From the NCBI GenBank assembly GCA_015067005.1, contig SVNH01000011.1, forward strand, positions 39,745 to 103,744: a stretch of DNA of 64,000 nucleotides. The letters are read 5' to 3'. The first letter of the stretch is position 1. The number at the start of each line of letters is the position of its first letter. This stretch comes from Ruminococcus flavefaciens. Its GTDB lineage: Bacteria; Bacillota; Clostridia; Oscillospirales; Ruminococcaceae. The position numbers were made by a program, and so were the translations under genes. Positions 35,371 to 43,707 of this stretch are shown in pieces. Under the pieces are notes generated by a model. The model was not told the DNA's origin. It ran no database searches and worked only from the letters and a program-made list of their open reading frames with translations.

Positions 35371-37319
35371 TTTTCGTATACCTCATCAAGATCGTGACCG
35401 AGTTCGCAGGTATAGAGCCATTCTATTCTGTCGCCGGGTTCGAGGAAATACTCACCGCAGCCGCGTGAGGGAGTTATGCCGTTTACATGGTACACCCAGC
35501 CTGAAAGATCACCGAAATCCATTTCGTAGATATAGTTGATGCCGGCGATATATACCATTCCGTGAGCGCCGCCGGCGCTTCCCTTGTTCTCGACCTGTAT
35601 CCTGTAAGTGCGTGAAGCTTCAGTCAGGATGTCGAAAACAGTTTCGCCGTCTTCGAGATCAAATTCGGTCTCATCGAGGATAATTCCGTCATCGGGGATG
35701 TAGTCGGAATCGCTTTTTCCGGCGATAGTGTCACATCTTATGGAAAGCGTAACAGTTCCTATGGCATCTTCTTTATGTATTTTTTCGCCGTTGTAGTAGT
35801 CTTTAGTGGACTGAAAATTCGTAACAAGCACGAATACGATCATTAAAGCTGCGCCGGCACCGACTGCAATAAAGTTTTTGTAATTGCGCTTACCCATTGC
35901 GAATATCACAAGACACATTACCGAACCGGCACAAAGTATGATTATGATCGCAACAGGCTTGTAGCTGCCTTTTTTTCTGCCTGTTGAGGAGGCTTCGGAA
36001 GCGCTTGCAATGACCTCGCCGGTCGTTGTTGAAGACAGAGCTTCGGAGCCGGAAACAGCATAGGTCGTAGTAGTCGTATTTCCGGACACTGTACTGCTTT
36101 CGCTCGCAGTAACAGTGTCTGATAATGTCGTGGTCTGCTCGTACACAGAAGGTATATCGGTATGTACAGGAACAGCAGCGGTAGTATCGGCAGCCTGAGC
36201 AGTAGGGGACTGGGTTTCAGAAGGAGTATCAACAGGCTCTTGCTGAGTGCTGCTGTTGCGGTGAGCAGCTTCCTGAGTATGGACGATGCTCTCGGTATGC
36301 GGCTCAGATGTCTCAAGCTGGACAGCCGGCTTGTTAGCGCGGTTATCAAGCACCAGCAGCGGACTTTTGCCTTGTTTCATCCGCAGGTAGGAAACGATAG
36401 CGTAGTGGGCTTGATTAGTGGCACTGTCGTTCTGAGGTCCGTTGAGTATGTGCGAGAAGCTGCCGTCCGGCAGTCTGAATTTGACAATGCCGTCAATAAC
36501 ATTACAGCCGTTTTTGATGAATCTGCTATCGGTCTGGGAGTCTATACCCAGAGCCGAGAGTGCAACGAGCACCTGTGCCGCACTTTCCGGATTGGCGGTG
36601 CCGAAGCTTACATAGCCGCCGTCACTTTCCTGTCTGCGCGACAAAAAGGCGATAGCTTTATCGACTGCCGCTCTGACATCGCTGTCGGAATCGTAGCTTG
36701 GAGCAAGTGACTGAACAGTCATGGCAGTAACGTCAATATCGCCGTTTTCTCCCCAGAGCGCCCAACCGCCGTCTGAAAGCTGGAGCGAAAGAAGCTCATC
36801 GCATACAGAGCCGGTCGAATGTTTTGGACAGGTATAACCATTGTTGAGGATGTGCAGAGCGTATATCCAGCTCATAATACCTTGTTCGCCGGCAGAATCC
36901 GAAATAGCATTTTCCGAAATAGCATTTGTAATGTACGGACTATTGCTGCCGGCAGCGCAAAGTGCAAGAGCGTATTTTTCGCGCGAGGTCGGGGTTATCG
37001 CCTTAGCAGCTGAAAGGTAATCCAGCAGCGCAGATTCGTAAGAAGAGTAGCTGCATTTATCGTAACCGCTCTGACTCAGAGTGAGAATATTCCATTCTGA
37101 AACAGTACCTGCACCTTTTGTGAGCTCGCCGTTTATCCAATCCTGAACGCTGTCTGCACCGGCATTTTTCAATCTATAACTGACTATACCGTCAGCGAGA
37201 GACTCAGCCTCGCCAACGGTATATTCTGCACAATTAGATTGTAGATCCGGAGTCAGATCAAAAGCTATTATCAGAACTGAAATAATACATAACAGACTTG
37301 ATAATAATTTATTCTTCAT
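35367..37319 (-). CDS. Membrane-anchored transcobalamin/intrinsic factor-like protein
   Basis: The 650 residues comprise a signal peptide (to about 30), an alpha/alpha-toroid domain of prenyltransferase/squalene-cyclase-like repeats (about 35-325, with LLSLQLSDGGWALWGENGDI and RRQESDGGYVSFGTANPESA), and a Ser/Thr linker (about 340-460). Two membrane helices follow (about 470-490 and 495-515), then a DUF4430 beta domain (about 540-645, LDETEFDLEDGETVFDILTE, then GWVYHVNGITPSRGCGEYFL). Human intrinsic factor and transcobalamin have this same alpha6/alpha6 barrel plus beta domain order. The helical hairpin would leave both domains outside. With the ECF genes downstream, it probably captures cobalamin for import. 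Confidence 0.85.
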   Translation of the reverse strand: MKNKLLSSLLCIISVLIIAFDLTPDLQSNCAEYTVGEAESLADGIVSYRLKNAGADSVQDWINGELTKGAGTVSEWNILTLSQSGYDKCSYSSYESALLDYLSAAKAITPTSREKYALALCAAGSNSPYITNAISENAISDSAGEQGIMSWIYALHILNNGYTCPKHSTGSVCDELLSLQLSDGGWALWGENGDIDVTAMTVQSLAPSYDSDSDVRAAVDKAIAFLSRRQESDGGYVSFGTANPESAAQVLVALSALGIDSQTDSRFIKNGCNVIDGIVKFRLPDGSFSHILNGPQNDSATNQAHYAIVSYLRMKQGKSPLLVLDNRANKPAVQLETSEPHTESIVHTQEAAHRNSSTQQEPVDTPSETQSPTAQAADTTAAVPVHTDIPSVYEQTTTLSDTVTASESSTVSGNTTTTTYAVSGSEALSSTTTGEVIASASEASSTGRKKGSYKPVAIIIILCAGSVMCLVIFAMGKRNYKNFIAVGAGAALMIVFVLVTNFQSTKDYYNGEKIHKEDAIGTVTLSIRCDTIAGKSDSDYIPDDGIILDETEFDLEDGETVFDILTEASRTYRIQVENKGSAGGAHGMVYIAGINYIYEMDFGDLSGWVYHVNGITPSRGCGEYFLEPGDRIEWLYTCELGHDLDEVYEK

Positions 37320-37324
37320 TGCTT

Positions 37325-38857
37325 TCAGTTAAGTTTAATGAGTTTAAGAATGGACTTCTGAATGAGAAGAGCGTCTACGATGTCGAGACCATAAGCGCTT
37401 CCCACGTCGCCGTTTAAGATGCCAGCACTTGTGATCCTGTCTTCGTTTGATCCGTTTTCGCCGTATTTTGCAGGATTGAGACAAGCCTGAGTTACGATAA
37501 CAACGTCAGCCATATCGATATTGCCGTCACAGTTAGCATCGCCGCTGACAACGGTGTCAGGCTTATCGCTTACATTTACTACGCATACCGGCGGAATGAG
37601 AGTGAGCTTGTCTGATGAAGCAGTGATAATATTTTTGCCGGTTTTTTCAAACTTGACTGAAACTTTACCGGTCGCATCAGTGATAAGGTCGGTCTTTTCG
37701 CCGTTGACTAATATTTCAGCACCTTCAAGCGGATTCGGAACAGGCATCCAGTTAGCATCAAAGGTGTAGTAATTAGCAGTCAGGTCGATAGTTCTTCCTG
37801 TGAATATATCAGCACTTTCAATATTGAAGTAAGAGTAAGTATCGCTGTAATTCTTGGTATCGGAGTAAGCGTAGGCTCTTATGTTATCGCCGTTCTTGAT
37901 CTCGTCCGATAGAGCAGAAGACATAGTGTTGTTCACGTAATAACCGTAGCTGCCGCCATTTTCGATGCCCCAGAGCTTTGAGAGCATAAGACCGTAGGTG
38001 CTGACAGTTGAATCATAGCCTTCATCGCCGGTAGGGTAGAACTTATCGTGAGCTATGTAAAGTGCATCATCAATAGTGAGTTTACCGTCGCCGTCGATGT
38101 CTGTAAGATCAATCGGCTGATGTGCGAGAACATAGCCGTCCTCAGGTGTGTGGATGCTGACATATACCTTAGTGCCGTCTGACTGAACGGGTTCGTCTTC
38201 CACTATCTTGATGTAGCCGTTTTCTATGCCGTTAGTGAAGAGATATGACTGCATGAGTTTAGAATTAAACACATCGGTGAAGCAATCATTTGTGGCTGCA
38301 TTTATATTAAAATCAATTCCTATTGGATAAAGGTCGCCGGGGGCGGCATCAGCCGGTATTGTAAAGTCTATATATGCATATTTACCGTCTTGTCCGTCAT
38401 CACCTTCTCCAGTAGTTGTAAACCAAATTTCTCCATCATCATTTTTACTTTTAATTTTAAAACTCATATCTGAAACAGCTTCTCCAAAGGATAAATCATT
38501 CTTACTAACAGTTAATCTGTTATCATAGTGAACGTGGAAAGATGTAGAGCAGTATTTGCCGTCTGCACCTGAAACTGTCAGGGCTACTCTCTGCTTGGTT
38601 CCGGCTGCACTTACAGGCACCTCAAGCTTTTCTATTTTTAAGGTAGGCTTGATCTCGGAATCTGACGGATCAACGTAAAATTCACTGTTGACAAAGCTGC
38701 TGTTGTCGTATGGCACTTCTGCATTATCGTATCTGCAATAATCACTTGGTGCCCAAGCATTGGCGGTTATAGAGTTTGCTCCGGAATAGCTGTAAGCCAC
38801 AGGTACAGCGCTTCCTGCGATACAAAGAGACATAGCGGCTGCAATGAATTTTTTCAT
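37325..38857 (-). CDS. Secreted cohesin-DUF4430-like-dockerin protein
   Basis: I start at the ATG at 38857, behind AAGGAGTG (510 residues); the longer frame lacks a site. Order: signal peptide (to about 32); a cohesin-like beta sandwich (about 70-220, LKIEKLEVPVSAAGTKQRVA to GIENGYIKIV, with the FTIPADAAPGDLYPI segment typical of cohesins); a central domain (about 230-350) with KLWGIENGGSYGYYVNN and IKNGDNIRAYAYSD, which resembles the DUF4430 beta domain; a bacterial Ig-like domain (about 350-430); and a C-terminal type I dockerin (GDANCDGNIDMADVVIVTQA plus second repeat). As the first gene of the riboswitch-led operon it probably binds cobalamin, or the anchored receptor, on the scaffold. 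Confidence 0.8.
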   Translation of the reverse strand: MKKFIAAAMSLCIAGSAVPVAYSYSGANSITANAWAPSDYCRYDNAEVPYDNSSFVNSEFYVDPSDSEIKPTLKIEKLEVPVSAAGTKQRVALTVSGADGKYCSTSFHVHYDNRLTVSKNDLSFGEAVSDMSFKIKSKNDDGEIWFTTTGEGDDGQDGKYAYIDFTIPADAAPGDLYPIGIDFNINAATNDCFTDVFNSKLMQSYLFTNGIENGYIKIVEDEPVQSDGTKVYVSIHTPEDGYVLAHQPIDLTDIDGDGKLTIDDALYIAHDKFYPTGDEGYDSTVSTYGLMLSKLWGIENGGSYGYYVNNTMSSALSDEIKNGDNIRAYAYSDTKNYSDTYSYFNIESADIFTGRTIDLTANYYTFDANWMPVPNPLEGAEILVNGEKTDLITDATGKVSVKFEKTGKNIITASSDKLTLIPPVCVVNVSDKPDTVVSGDANCDGNIDMADVVIVTQACLNPAKYGENGSNEDRITSAGILNGDVGSAYGLDIVDALLIQKSILKLIKLN

Positions 38858-38973
38858 GTAAAAACACTCCTTTAAATATAACATTAAAAATGCACTTTCA
38901 TCCGGAAAGACAAAAGCGCATAATAATTTTAAATGCGTTTTCGTTTTTCAATGCCCAAAAACGTTAAACATTA

Positions 38974-39063
38974 ATGTCTGACGAGCGATCCGACTCGGGT
39001 ATTCCCACACGGCAGTGGCAGCTGCGACGGATTCTGACCGTACTTCCCTCAGTTTCAGACATA
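38974..39063 (-). promoter_or_regulatory. Cobalamin riboswitch-like leader (compact)
   Basis: On the minus strand a closing stem TGTCTGA/TCAGACA encloses the typical core: CTGAGGGAAGTACGGTCAGA, then ATCCGTCGC, the B12-box-like GCAGCTGCCACTG, and GAGTCGGATCGCTCGTC in the position of the usual GAGTCAGGA-ACCTGCC. It lies between a consensus promoter and a B12-transport operon. At about 90 nt it is shorter than most cobalamin riboswitches. The 115-nt stretch to the start codon can pair in several ways but has no clear T-run terminator, which hints at control of translation. Confidence 0.8.
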
Positions 39064-39076
39064 TTATATTTATTAC

Positions 39077-39105
39077 ATTATAGCACCGGCATCAGTATTT
39101 GTCAA
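39077..39105 (-). promoter_or_regulatory. Promoter of the cobalamin operon
   Basis: On the minus strand TTGACA (39105-39100) and TATAAT (39082-39077) with a 17-bp spacer; transcription starts just before the riboswitch. Confidence 0.85.
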
Positions 39106-39126
39106 GAAAAATGAATAAATAAGAAT

Positions 39127-39954
39127 TCATGTATTATCTTGACTGCTTGATACGTTGGTCTCGGCAGAGTTCTTTTTTCTGTACTGACCGGGTGACATAC
39201 CGTGAACATTTCCGAAAAGCTTAACGAAATAAGAAGTGTTATGACCGTAGCCGATGTAAAGAGCAATGTCCTTTACCGGCATATTGGTAGTAGTAAGGAG
39301 TTCGGCGGCCTTATTTAGTCTGCTTGTGATTATGTCCTTGGTGACGCTTGTCCCGAAGGTTTCGCTGTAAAGATGCTGAAAACGTGAGCGGCTAAGAGAG
39401 AGTTCCTTAGCCATATCGTTTATGGTATAATCACGGCTTGGCCAACGGTAGATTGAATCGCGTATCCACAGGAGTTTGTCGAAGTATATGCTGCCGGAGC
39501 TTTTGGCAGGGTTCTGTTTATTGGCAGATTTTTCGCTGATCTTGTAAAGAAGTATGCGGAAATATAGGTCAGCAAGAGTCTCCTTGTGTGGGTTGGAGGA
39601 ATAATGCTCATAGCACATATTGCGGACAATAGCGGAAATACTGGTCGATTCTGAAAGTTCGATAGGAGAATTGGTTCGTATCCCGAGAGACTCCATAAGC
39701 TGTATCTCTTCATCGTTAGGGACAAAGTGCATCCAGTCATCGAAGTATTCAGCTTTATCGGCGCTGTAATACTGCGGAGTTGAAGGCGTATATATAATAA
39801 GAACGTTTGCGGGAATATGGAATTCTACACCGCCATCTCTGTATACAGCAGGCGATTTGATTACAAGCATCAGCCAATCCTCAACGCCGTTCGGACGATC
39901 AATATAGAAATCTTTTTCATGTCTGTGGTTATACCCGATGTCGTCTATCTGCAA
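39127..39954 (-). CDS. AraC-family transcriptional regulator
   Basis: I place the start at the TTG at 39954: CAGGAGTG sits six bases upstream and a promoter lies behind it at 40017-39989, whereas the open frame extending to 40197 has no ribosome binding site. The 275-residue protein has an N-terminal cupin-like sensing domain (about 5-150, with YNHRHEKDFYIDRP) and a C-terminal double helix-turn-helix (about 180-265, INDMAKELSLSRSRFQHLYS and DIALYIGYGHNTSYFVKLFG). It is transcribed away from the GH30 gene and probably activates that gene in response to xylan-derived sugars. Confidence 0.92.
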   Translation of the reverse strand: MQIDDIGYNHRHEKDFYIDRPNGVEDWLMLVIKSPAVYRDGGVEFHIPANVLIIYTPSTPQYYSADKAEYFDDWMHFVPNDEEIQLMESLGIRTNSPIELSESTSISAIVRNMCYEHYSSNPHKETLADLYFRILLYKISEKSANKQNPAKSSGSIYFDKLLWIRDSIYRWPSRDYTINDMAKELSLSRSRFQHLYSETFGTSVTKDIITSRLNKAAELLTTTNMPVKDIALYIGYGHNTSYFVKLFGNVHGMSPGQYRKKNSAETNVSSSQDNT

Positions 39955-39988
39955 AATTATCACTCCTGTGCTATTGCTGTTAAGAATT

Positions 39989-40017
39989 ATAATATCACCA
40001 AAGCACAAATTTGTCAA
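39989..40017 (-). promoter_or_regulatory. Promoter of the AraC regulator
   Basis: On the minus strand TTGACA (40017-40012) and TATTAT (39994-39989), 17-bp spacer. It supports the shorter start at 39954. Confidence 0.7.
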
Positions 40018-40059
40018 GAAATTCAGCACAATTAATATATTTTTTGGCGCATGAGTGTA

Positions 40060-40088
40060 TTGACATAATTTGTTCATAGTTGTATAAT
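40060..40088 (+). promoter_or_regulatory. Promoter of the GH30 gene with long leader
   Basis: TTGACA (40060-40065) and TATAAT (40083-40088), 17-bp spacer. The leader of about 190 nt holds a hairpin TTAACCGC/GCGGTTAA (about 40198-40219) and a longer-range GGCGCG/CGCGCC pairing. No known riboswitch was recognised. Confidence 0.75.
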
Positions 40089-40281
40089 GTATATAGCATA
40101 TTATAAATTGTAATAGGCGACAATTTTTAGTTATCTTAACGAAAATGTAAATAGGCGCGTTTCCGAAGGGCAGGTTTTGTCCAGCATAATATTGCAATTA
40201 ACCGCGCCGATGCGGTTAAAATTTAAGTATCTCAGTTAATTATAATGGGATACATAATGAATATAAGGGAGTGTATTAAAA

Positions 40282-43200
40282 ATGGTTATCAAAAAAACTG
40301 TGGCGAAGCTTCTGGCGATGGCTTCTGCCGTAACAGTTCTGACTGCGGCGTATCCCGCTTCCGGAACTGTTAAGAAAAACGAGATAACAGCAAATGCTGC
40401 AAGCGCTGCTGTTATCAATATGTCCAAGACTTATCAGTCTATTGACGGTTTCGGAGGTATCAACCACCCAGAGTGGTACGGAGACCTTACTGATGCTGAC
40501 CGAAAGATCGCTTTCGGAAACGGTGATGGACAGCTTGGCTGTACTATCCTTCGTGTCTTCGTAAATCCTGATAAGAACCAGTGGAACAAAGCTCTTCCGA
40601 CTGCTCAGTATGCTACCAAGAACGGTATCACGGTCTTTGCTTCACCTTGGGAACCACCGTCAAATCTCGCTGAAAACGGCTCTGCTTACGGCGGTAAGCT
40701 TCATCTTCCAAAGCAAAATTATGGCGCTTATGCTGAGCACCTGAATAACTTCGGTAAATATATGAAGGACAACGGCGTTGATCTTTATTGCGTTTCAGTT
40801 CAGAACGAGCCGGACTACGCTAAGGAATGGACAGCTTGGACACCGGACGAGACTACTGACTTCATTGCCAATTACGGCGATAAGATCACAAGCACAAGGC
40901 TTATGTCACCTGAATCATTCCAGTATGGCGCATATAACAACGGTAAGGACTACTACTCAAAGATCCTTAATAATGCCAAAGCTTATGCAAACTGTGACTT
41001 ATTCGGAACTCATTTATACGGCACACCAAGAAACAAGATGGACTTCCCGGCTCTTGAAAACTGCGGCAAGAAGCTCTGGATGACTGAGGTTTATGCTCCG
41101 GACAGCAAAATTGATGCTAATAAGTGGCCTGATAACCTTGAACAGGCTATCAATATTCACGATGCACTCGTTGTTGGTGGTATGCAGGCTTACGTAGTAT
41201 GGCCTCTCCGCCGTAATTACAGTATCATCTATGAGTCAACACATTCCATTTCAAAGCGCGGATATATTTTCGGTCAGTACTCTAAGTACATTCGTCCGGG
41301 CGATGTCCGCATTGATGCAACAGAGCAGCCTAATACAAACATCCTCGTTTCTGCATATAAGCACAGCGACAGTCAAGTTCAGATCGTTGCTATCAACAAG
41401 GGCGATTCTGAGGTAACTCAGCAGTTCGATATCAGCGGAAGAAACATTGTTAACGTTGACCGTTACAGAACATCCGGATCTGAGAATCTTGCTCCAACAA
41501 AGAATATGTCAGCAAGCGGCTCAACATTCTATTCACAGCTTCCTGCAAAAAGTGTTTCAACCTATATTGTAACTCTCGATGGCGGCGAGGTTCCGACAGA
41601 TGCTCCTACTGAACCTCCGACAGAGGCTAAGCCTGATGAGGACGGCTACTGGTTCCACGATACATTCGAGCAGGATACTTTCAGCTGGGACGGCAGAGGC
41701 AATGCATCTGTTTTGACGAGCGGACGTACTTCATATGCCGGTTCTGAGGCTCTCCTCGTTCAGGGCAGAGAAGCTTCATGGCACGGTGCTATCAAACCTC
41801 TCAATACGGATGTATTCAAAGCCGGCAAGGCTTACAGCTTCAGCGTTAATGCGAAGTACCTCGAAGGCGAAGATACTGAGACATTCAAGCTTACACTCCA
41901 GTACAAGGATTCAACCGGCACTACAAAGTATGACGGCATCGCTCAGCAAGAAGTTGGTCCGGATCAGTGGGTACAGCTTGCAAATACGTCCTATACGATA
42001 CCTGAGGGCGCTACCGATCTTATGATCTATGTTGAGACGCTCAACACGACCAGCAACTTCTACATTGATGAGGCTATCGGCGCTCCTGAGGGGACTGTTA
42101 TCCCAGGCGCAGGAAAGCCTGTCATTAAAACTGTTATACTCGGCGACCTTAACTTCGATGGAAAGATCAACGGCTGTGACGCTATTTTAGCGCGCCGCGG
42201 TCTTATCAAGGGTATCAGCGACAAGCAGACAGAAAAGGCTGCTGACGTTGACAAAAACGGCAAATTTGAATTAGCAGACTGCATCCTTATCAACTCATTC
42301 ATCCTCGGCAGGATCAAGGAATTCCCGGTTCCTGAGAAGCCAGATAATAAGTGGGACGATTATCAGGAAACAGCATCTGCACAGTATATCAAGTTCTATC
42401 AGGACTCAATCAAGCAGATGGGCAATGTTGACAGACTTGCTGCAAAGCTTGAAGCAGCTGAAAACGGCAAGTCTCTTACACTTGCTTACCTCGGCGGTTC
42501 TATCACAGAAGGAAAGAATTATTCATCACCTTTCTCATCGTATGTAGATGATACATTCGCAAAGGGCACCTTCACTGAGATAAATGCAGGTCTTTCAGGA
42601 ACCTCCTCAGTAGTTGGACTTGTCCGCAGTCAGGCTGAAATATTCAGCAAGAATCCTGACATTCTCGTACTCGAATTCTCAGTTAATGACCACGAGGACA
42701 TCGCTTATAAGAAGTCCTTCGAGAGCCTTGTCAAGAAGGCACTTGATCAGCCTAATGAGCCGGCAGTAATTATTCTCATCAACCGTTCAAAGGGCGGATT
42801 CTCAAGCCAGGAGCAGATGTATGCTATCGGTAAGAATTTCAATGTGCCGGTAATCAGTATGGTTGATGCTCTTACTAATGCTTTCAACAGCGGCTTACTC
42901 AAGACTGATGACTACTTCAAGGACGAATATCATCCGCACGAAAAGGGCGGTCAGCTCGTTGCAGATTGTCTCGCATACTTCTTCCGTCAGGCAATGAAGT
43001 CAGAGAACAGAGGTAACGGTACTTACACAATGCCTTCAAAGGCTGTATACGGCACTGAGTATGAAAGCTGCGAAAACGTAGACATCAGCAAGCTTTCAGG
43101 CTTCAATGCTGGTTCATGGCAGAGCACAACAGGTTATGGCAAGCTTCCTTACGGCTATAAGGCTAACGGCAGCACACCTATGACCTTCAAAACACAGGGT

Positions 43201-43422
43201 AAGGGCTTTATCATCGTGTTCAAGGCTAACTCATCTAACATGGGCAACATTACAGTAACTGTGAACGGCAAATCCACAACTATCAAGGGCAATAAGCAGT
43301 ACACATGGGGCGGCCCGGATGCTGAAATCGGATACTATCAGGATACAACAGGCGATCTTGATGTTTCGATCAAGTCAGAAGGCGGCGAGTTCGTAATCTG
43401 GGGCGTAGGTCTCATCAAGTAA
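40282..43422 (+). CDS. GH30 xylanase-CBM22-dockerin-SGNH esterase
   Basis: The 1046-residue secreted enzyme has a signal peptide (to about 38) and a GH30 catalytic domain (about 42-440). Its acid/base is Glu176 in VQNEPDY and its nucleophile Glu269 in WMTEVYAP, closest to the glucuronoxylanase type. A Thr/Pro linker is followed by a CBM22-like domain (about 455-610) and a type I dockerin (about 620-680, GDLNFDGKINGCDAILARRG). The SGNH esterase domain (about 725-915) has Ser740 in LGGSITEG, Asn in FSVNDHED and Asp881/His884 in DEYHPHEKG. A final beta-sandwich domain (about 930-1046) closes the chain. One chain can thus cut the xylan backbone and remove acetyl groups while bound to the cellulosome. 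An AGGGAGTG site precedes the ATG. Confidence 0.95.
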   Translation: MVIKKTVAKLLAMASAVTVLTAAYPASGTVKKNEITANAASAAVINMSKTYQSIDGFGGINHPEWYGDLTDADRKIAFGNGDGQLGCTILRVFVNPDKNQWNKALPTAQYATKNGITVFASPWEPPSNLAENGSAYGGKLHLPKQNYGAYAEHLNNFGKYMKDNGVDLYCVSVQNEPDYAKEWTAWTPDETTDFIANYGDKITSTRLMSPESFQYGAYNNGKDYYSKILNNAKAYANCDLFGTHLYGTPRNKMDFPALENCGKKLWMTEVYAPDSKIDANKWPDNLEQAINIHDALVVGGMQAYVVWPLRRNYSIIYESTHSISKRGYIFGQYSKYIRPGDVRIDATEQPNTNILVSAYKHSDSQVQIVAINKGDSEVTQQFDISGRNIVNVDRYRTSGSENLAPTKNMSASGSTFYSQLPAKSVSTYIVTLDGGEVPTDAPTEPPTEAKPDEDGYWFHDTFEQDTFSWDGRGNASVLTSGRTSYAGSEALLVQGREASWHGAIKPLNTDVFKAGKAYSFSVNAKYLEGEDTETFKLTLQYKDSTGTTKYDGIAQQEVGPDQWVQLANTSYTIPEGATDLMIYVETLNTTSNFYIDEAIGAPEGTVIPGAGKPVIKTVILGDLNFDGKINGCDAILARRGLIKGISDKQTEKAADVDKNGKFELADCILINSFILGRIKEFPVPEKPDNKWDDYQETASAQYIKFYQDSIKQMGNVDRLAAKLEAAENGKSLTLAYLGGSITEGKNYSSPFSSYVDDTFAKGTFTEINAGLSGTSSVVGLVRSQAEIFSKNPDILVLEFSVNDHEDIAYKKSFESLVKKALDQPNEPAVIILINRSKGGFSSQEQMYAIGKNFNVPVISMVDALTNAFNSGLLKTDDYFKDEYHPHEKGGQLVADCLAYFFRQAMKSENRGNGTYTMPSKAVYGTEYESCENVDISKLSGFNAGSWQSTTGYGKLPYGYKANGSTPMTFKTQGKGFIIVFKANSSNMGNITVTVNGKSTTIKGNKQYTWGGPDAEIGYYQDTTGDLDVSIKSEGGEFVIWGVGLIK

Positions 43423-43432
43423 ACACTATCAA

Positions 43433-43477
43433 GACTGTCGTAGAAGGGGAGCACCCTGAATACGGCAGTCTTTTTTT
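43433..43477 (+). terminator. Terminator of the GH30 gene
   Basis: GACTGTCGTA (43433-43442) pairs with TACGGCAGTC (43461-43470) with one G-T pair, followed by seven T. Confidence 0.85.
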
Positions 43478-43707
43478 ATTATTAAGGTTTTTTTAAGAAT
43501 TTGATTAAGTGTTATTTTAGAATTGTGTGTTATAATCTGTAATATGCAGGAAAGATTTATAATATCGCAGCTGCAGAAAAAGGAAATATTTAATGACTAT
43601 TTAATAAATATGTGTTATAATACTCATTGATATGATTTTAGTCATTGATGCGGACATATGATAAATGTCTGAAAGTATTTCTGAAAAATGTAATAGGAGG
43701 AATGGAA

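Noticed and set aside
40095..40281. Possible riboswitch in the GH30 leader
   Set aside because: Hairpins are present but no conserved motif of a known class was found, so no riboswitch is called.
43645..43707. Longer N-terminus for the second FtsX permease
   Set aside because: The upstream ATG has no ribosome binding site, whereas AGGAGG is placed correctly for the GTG at 43708.
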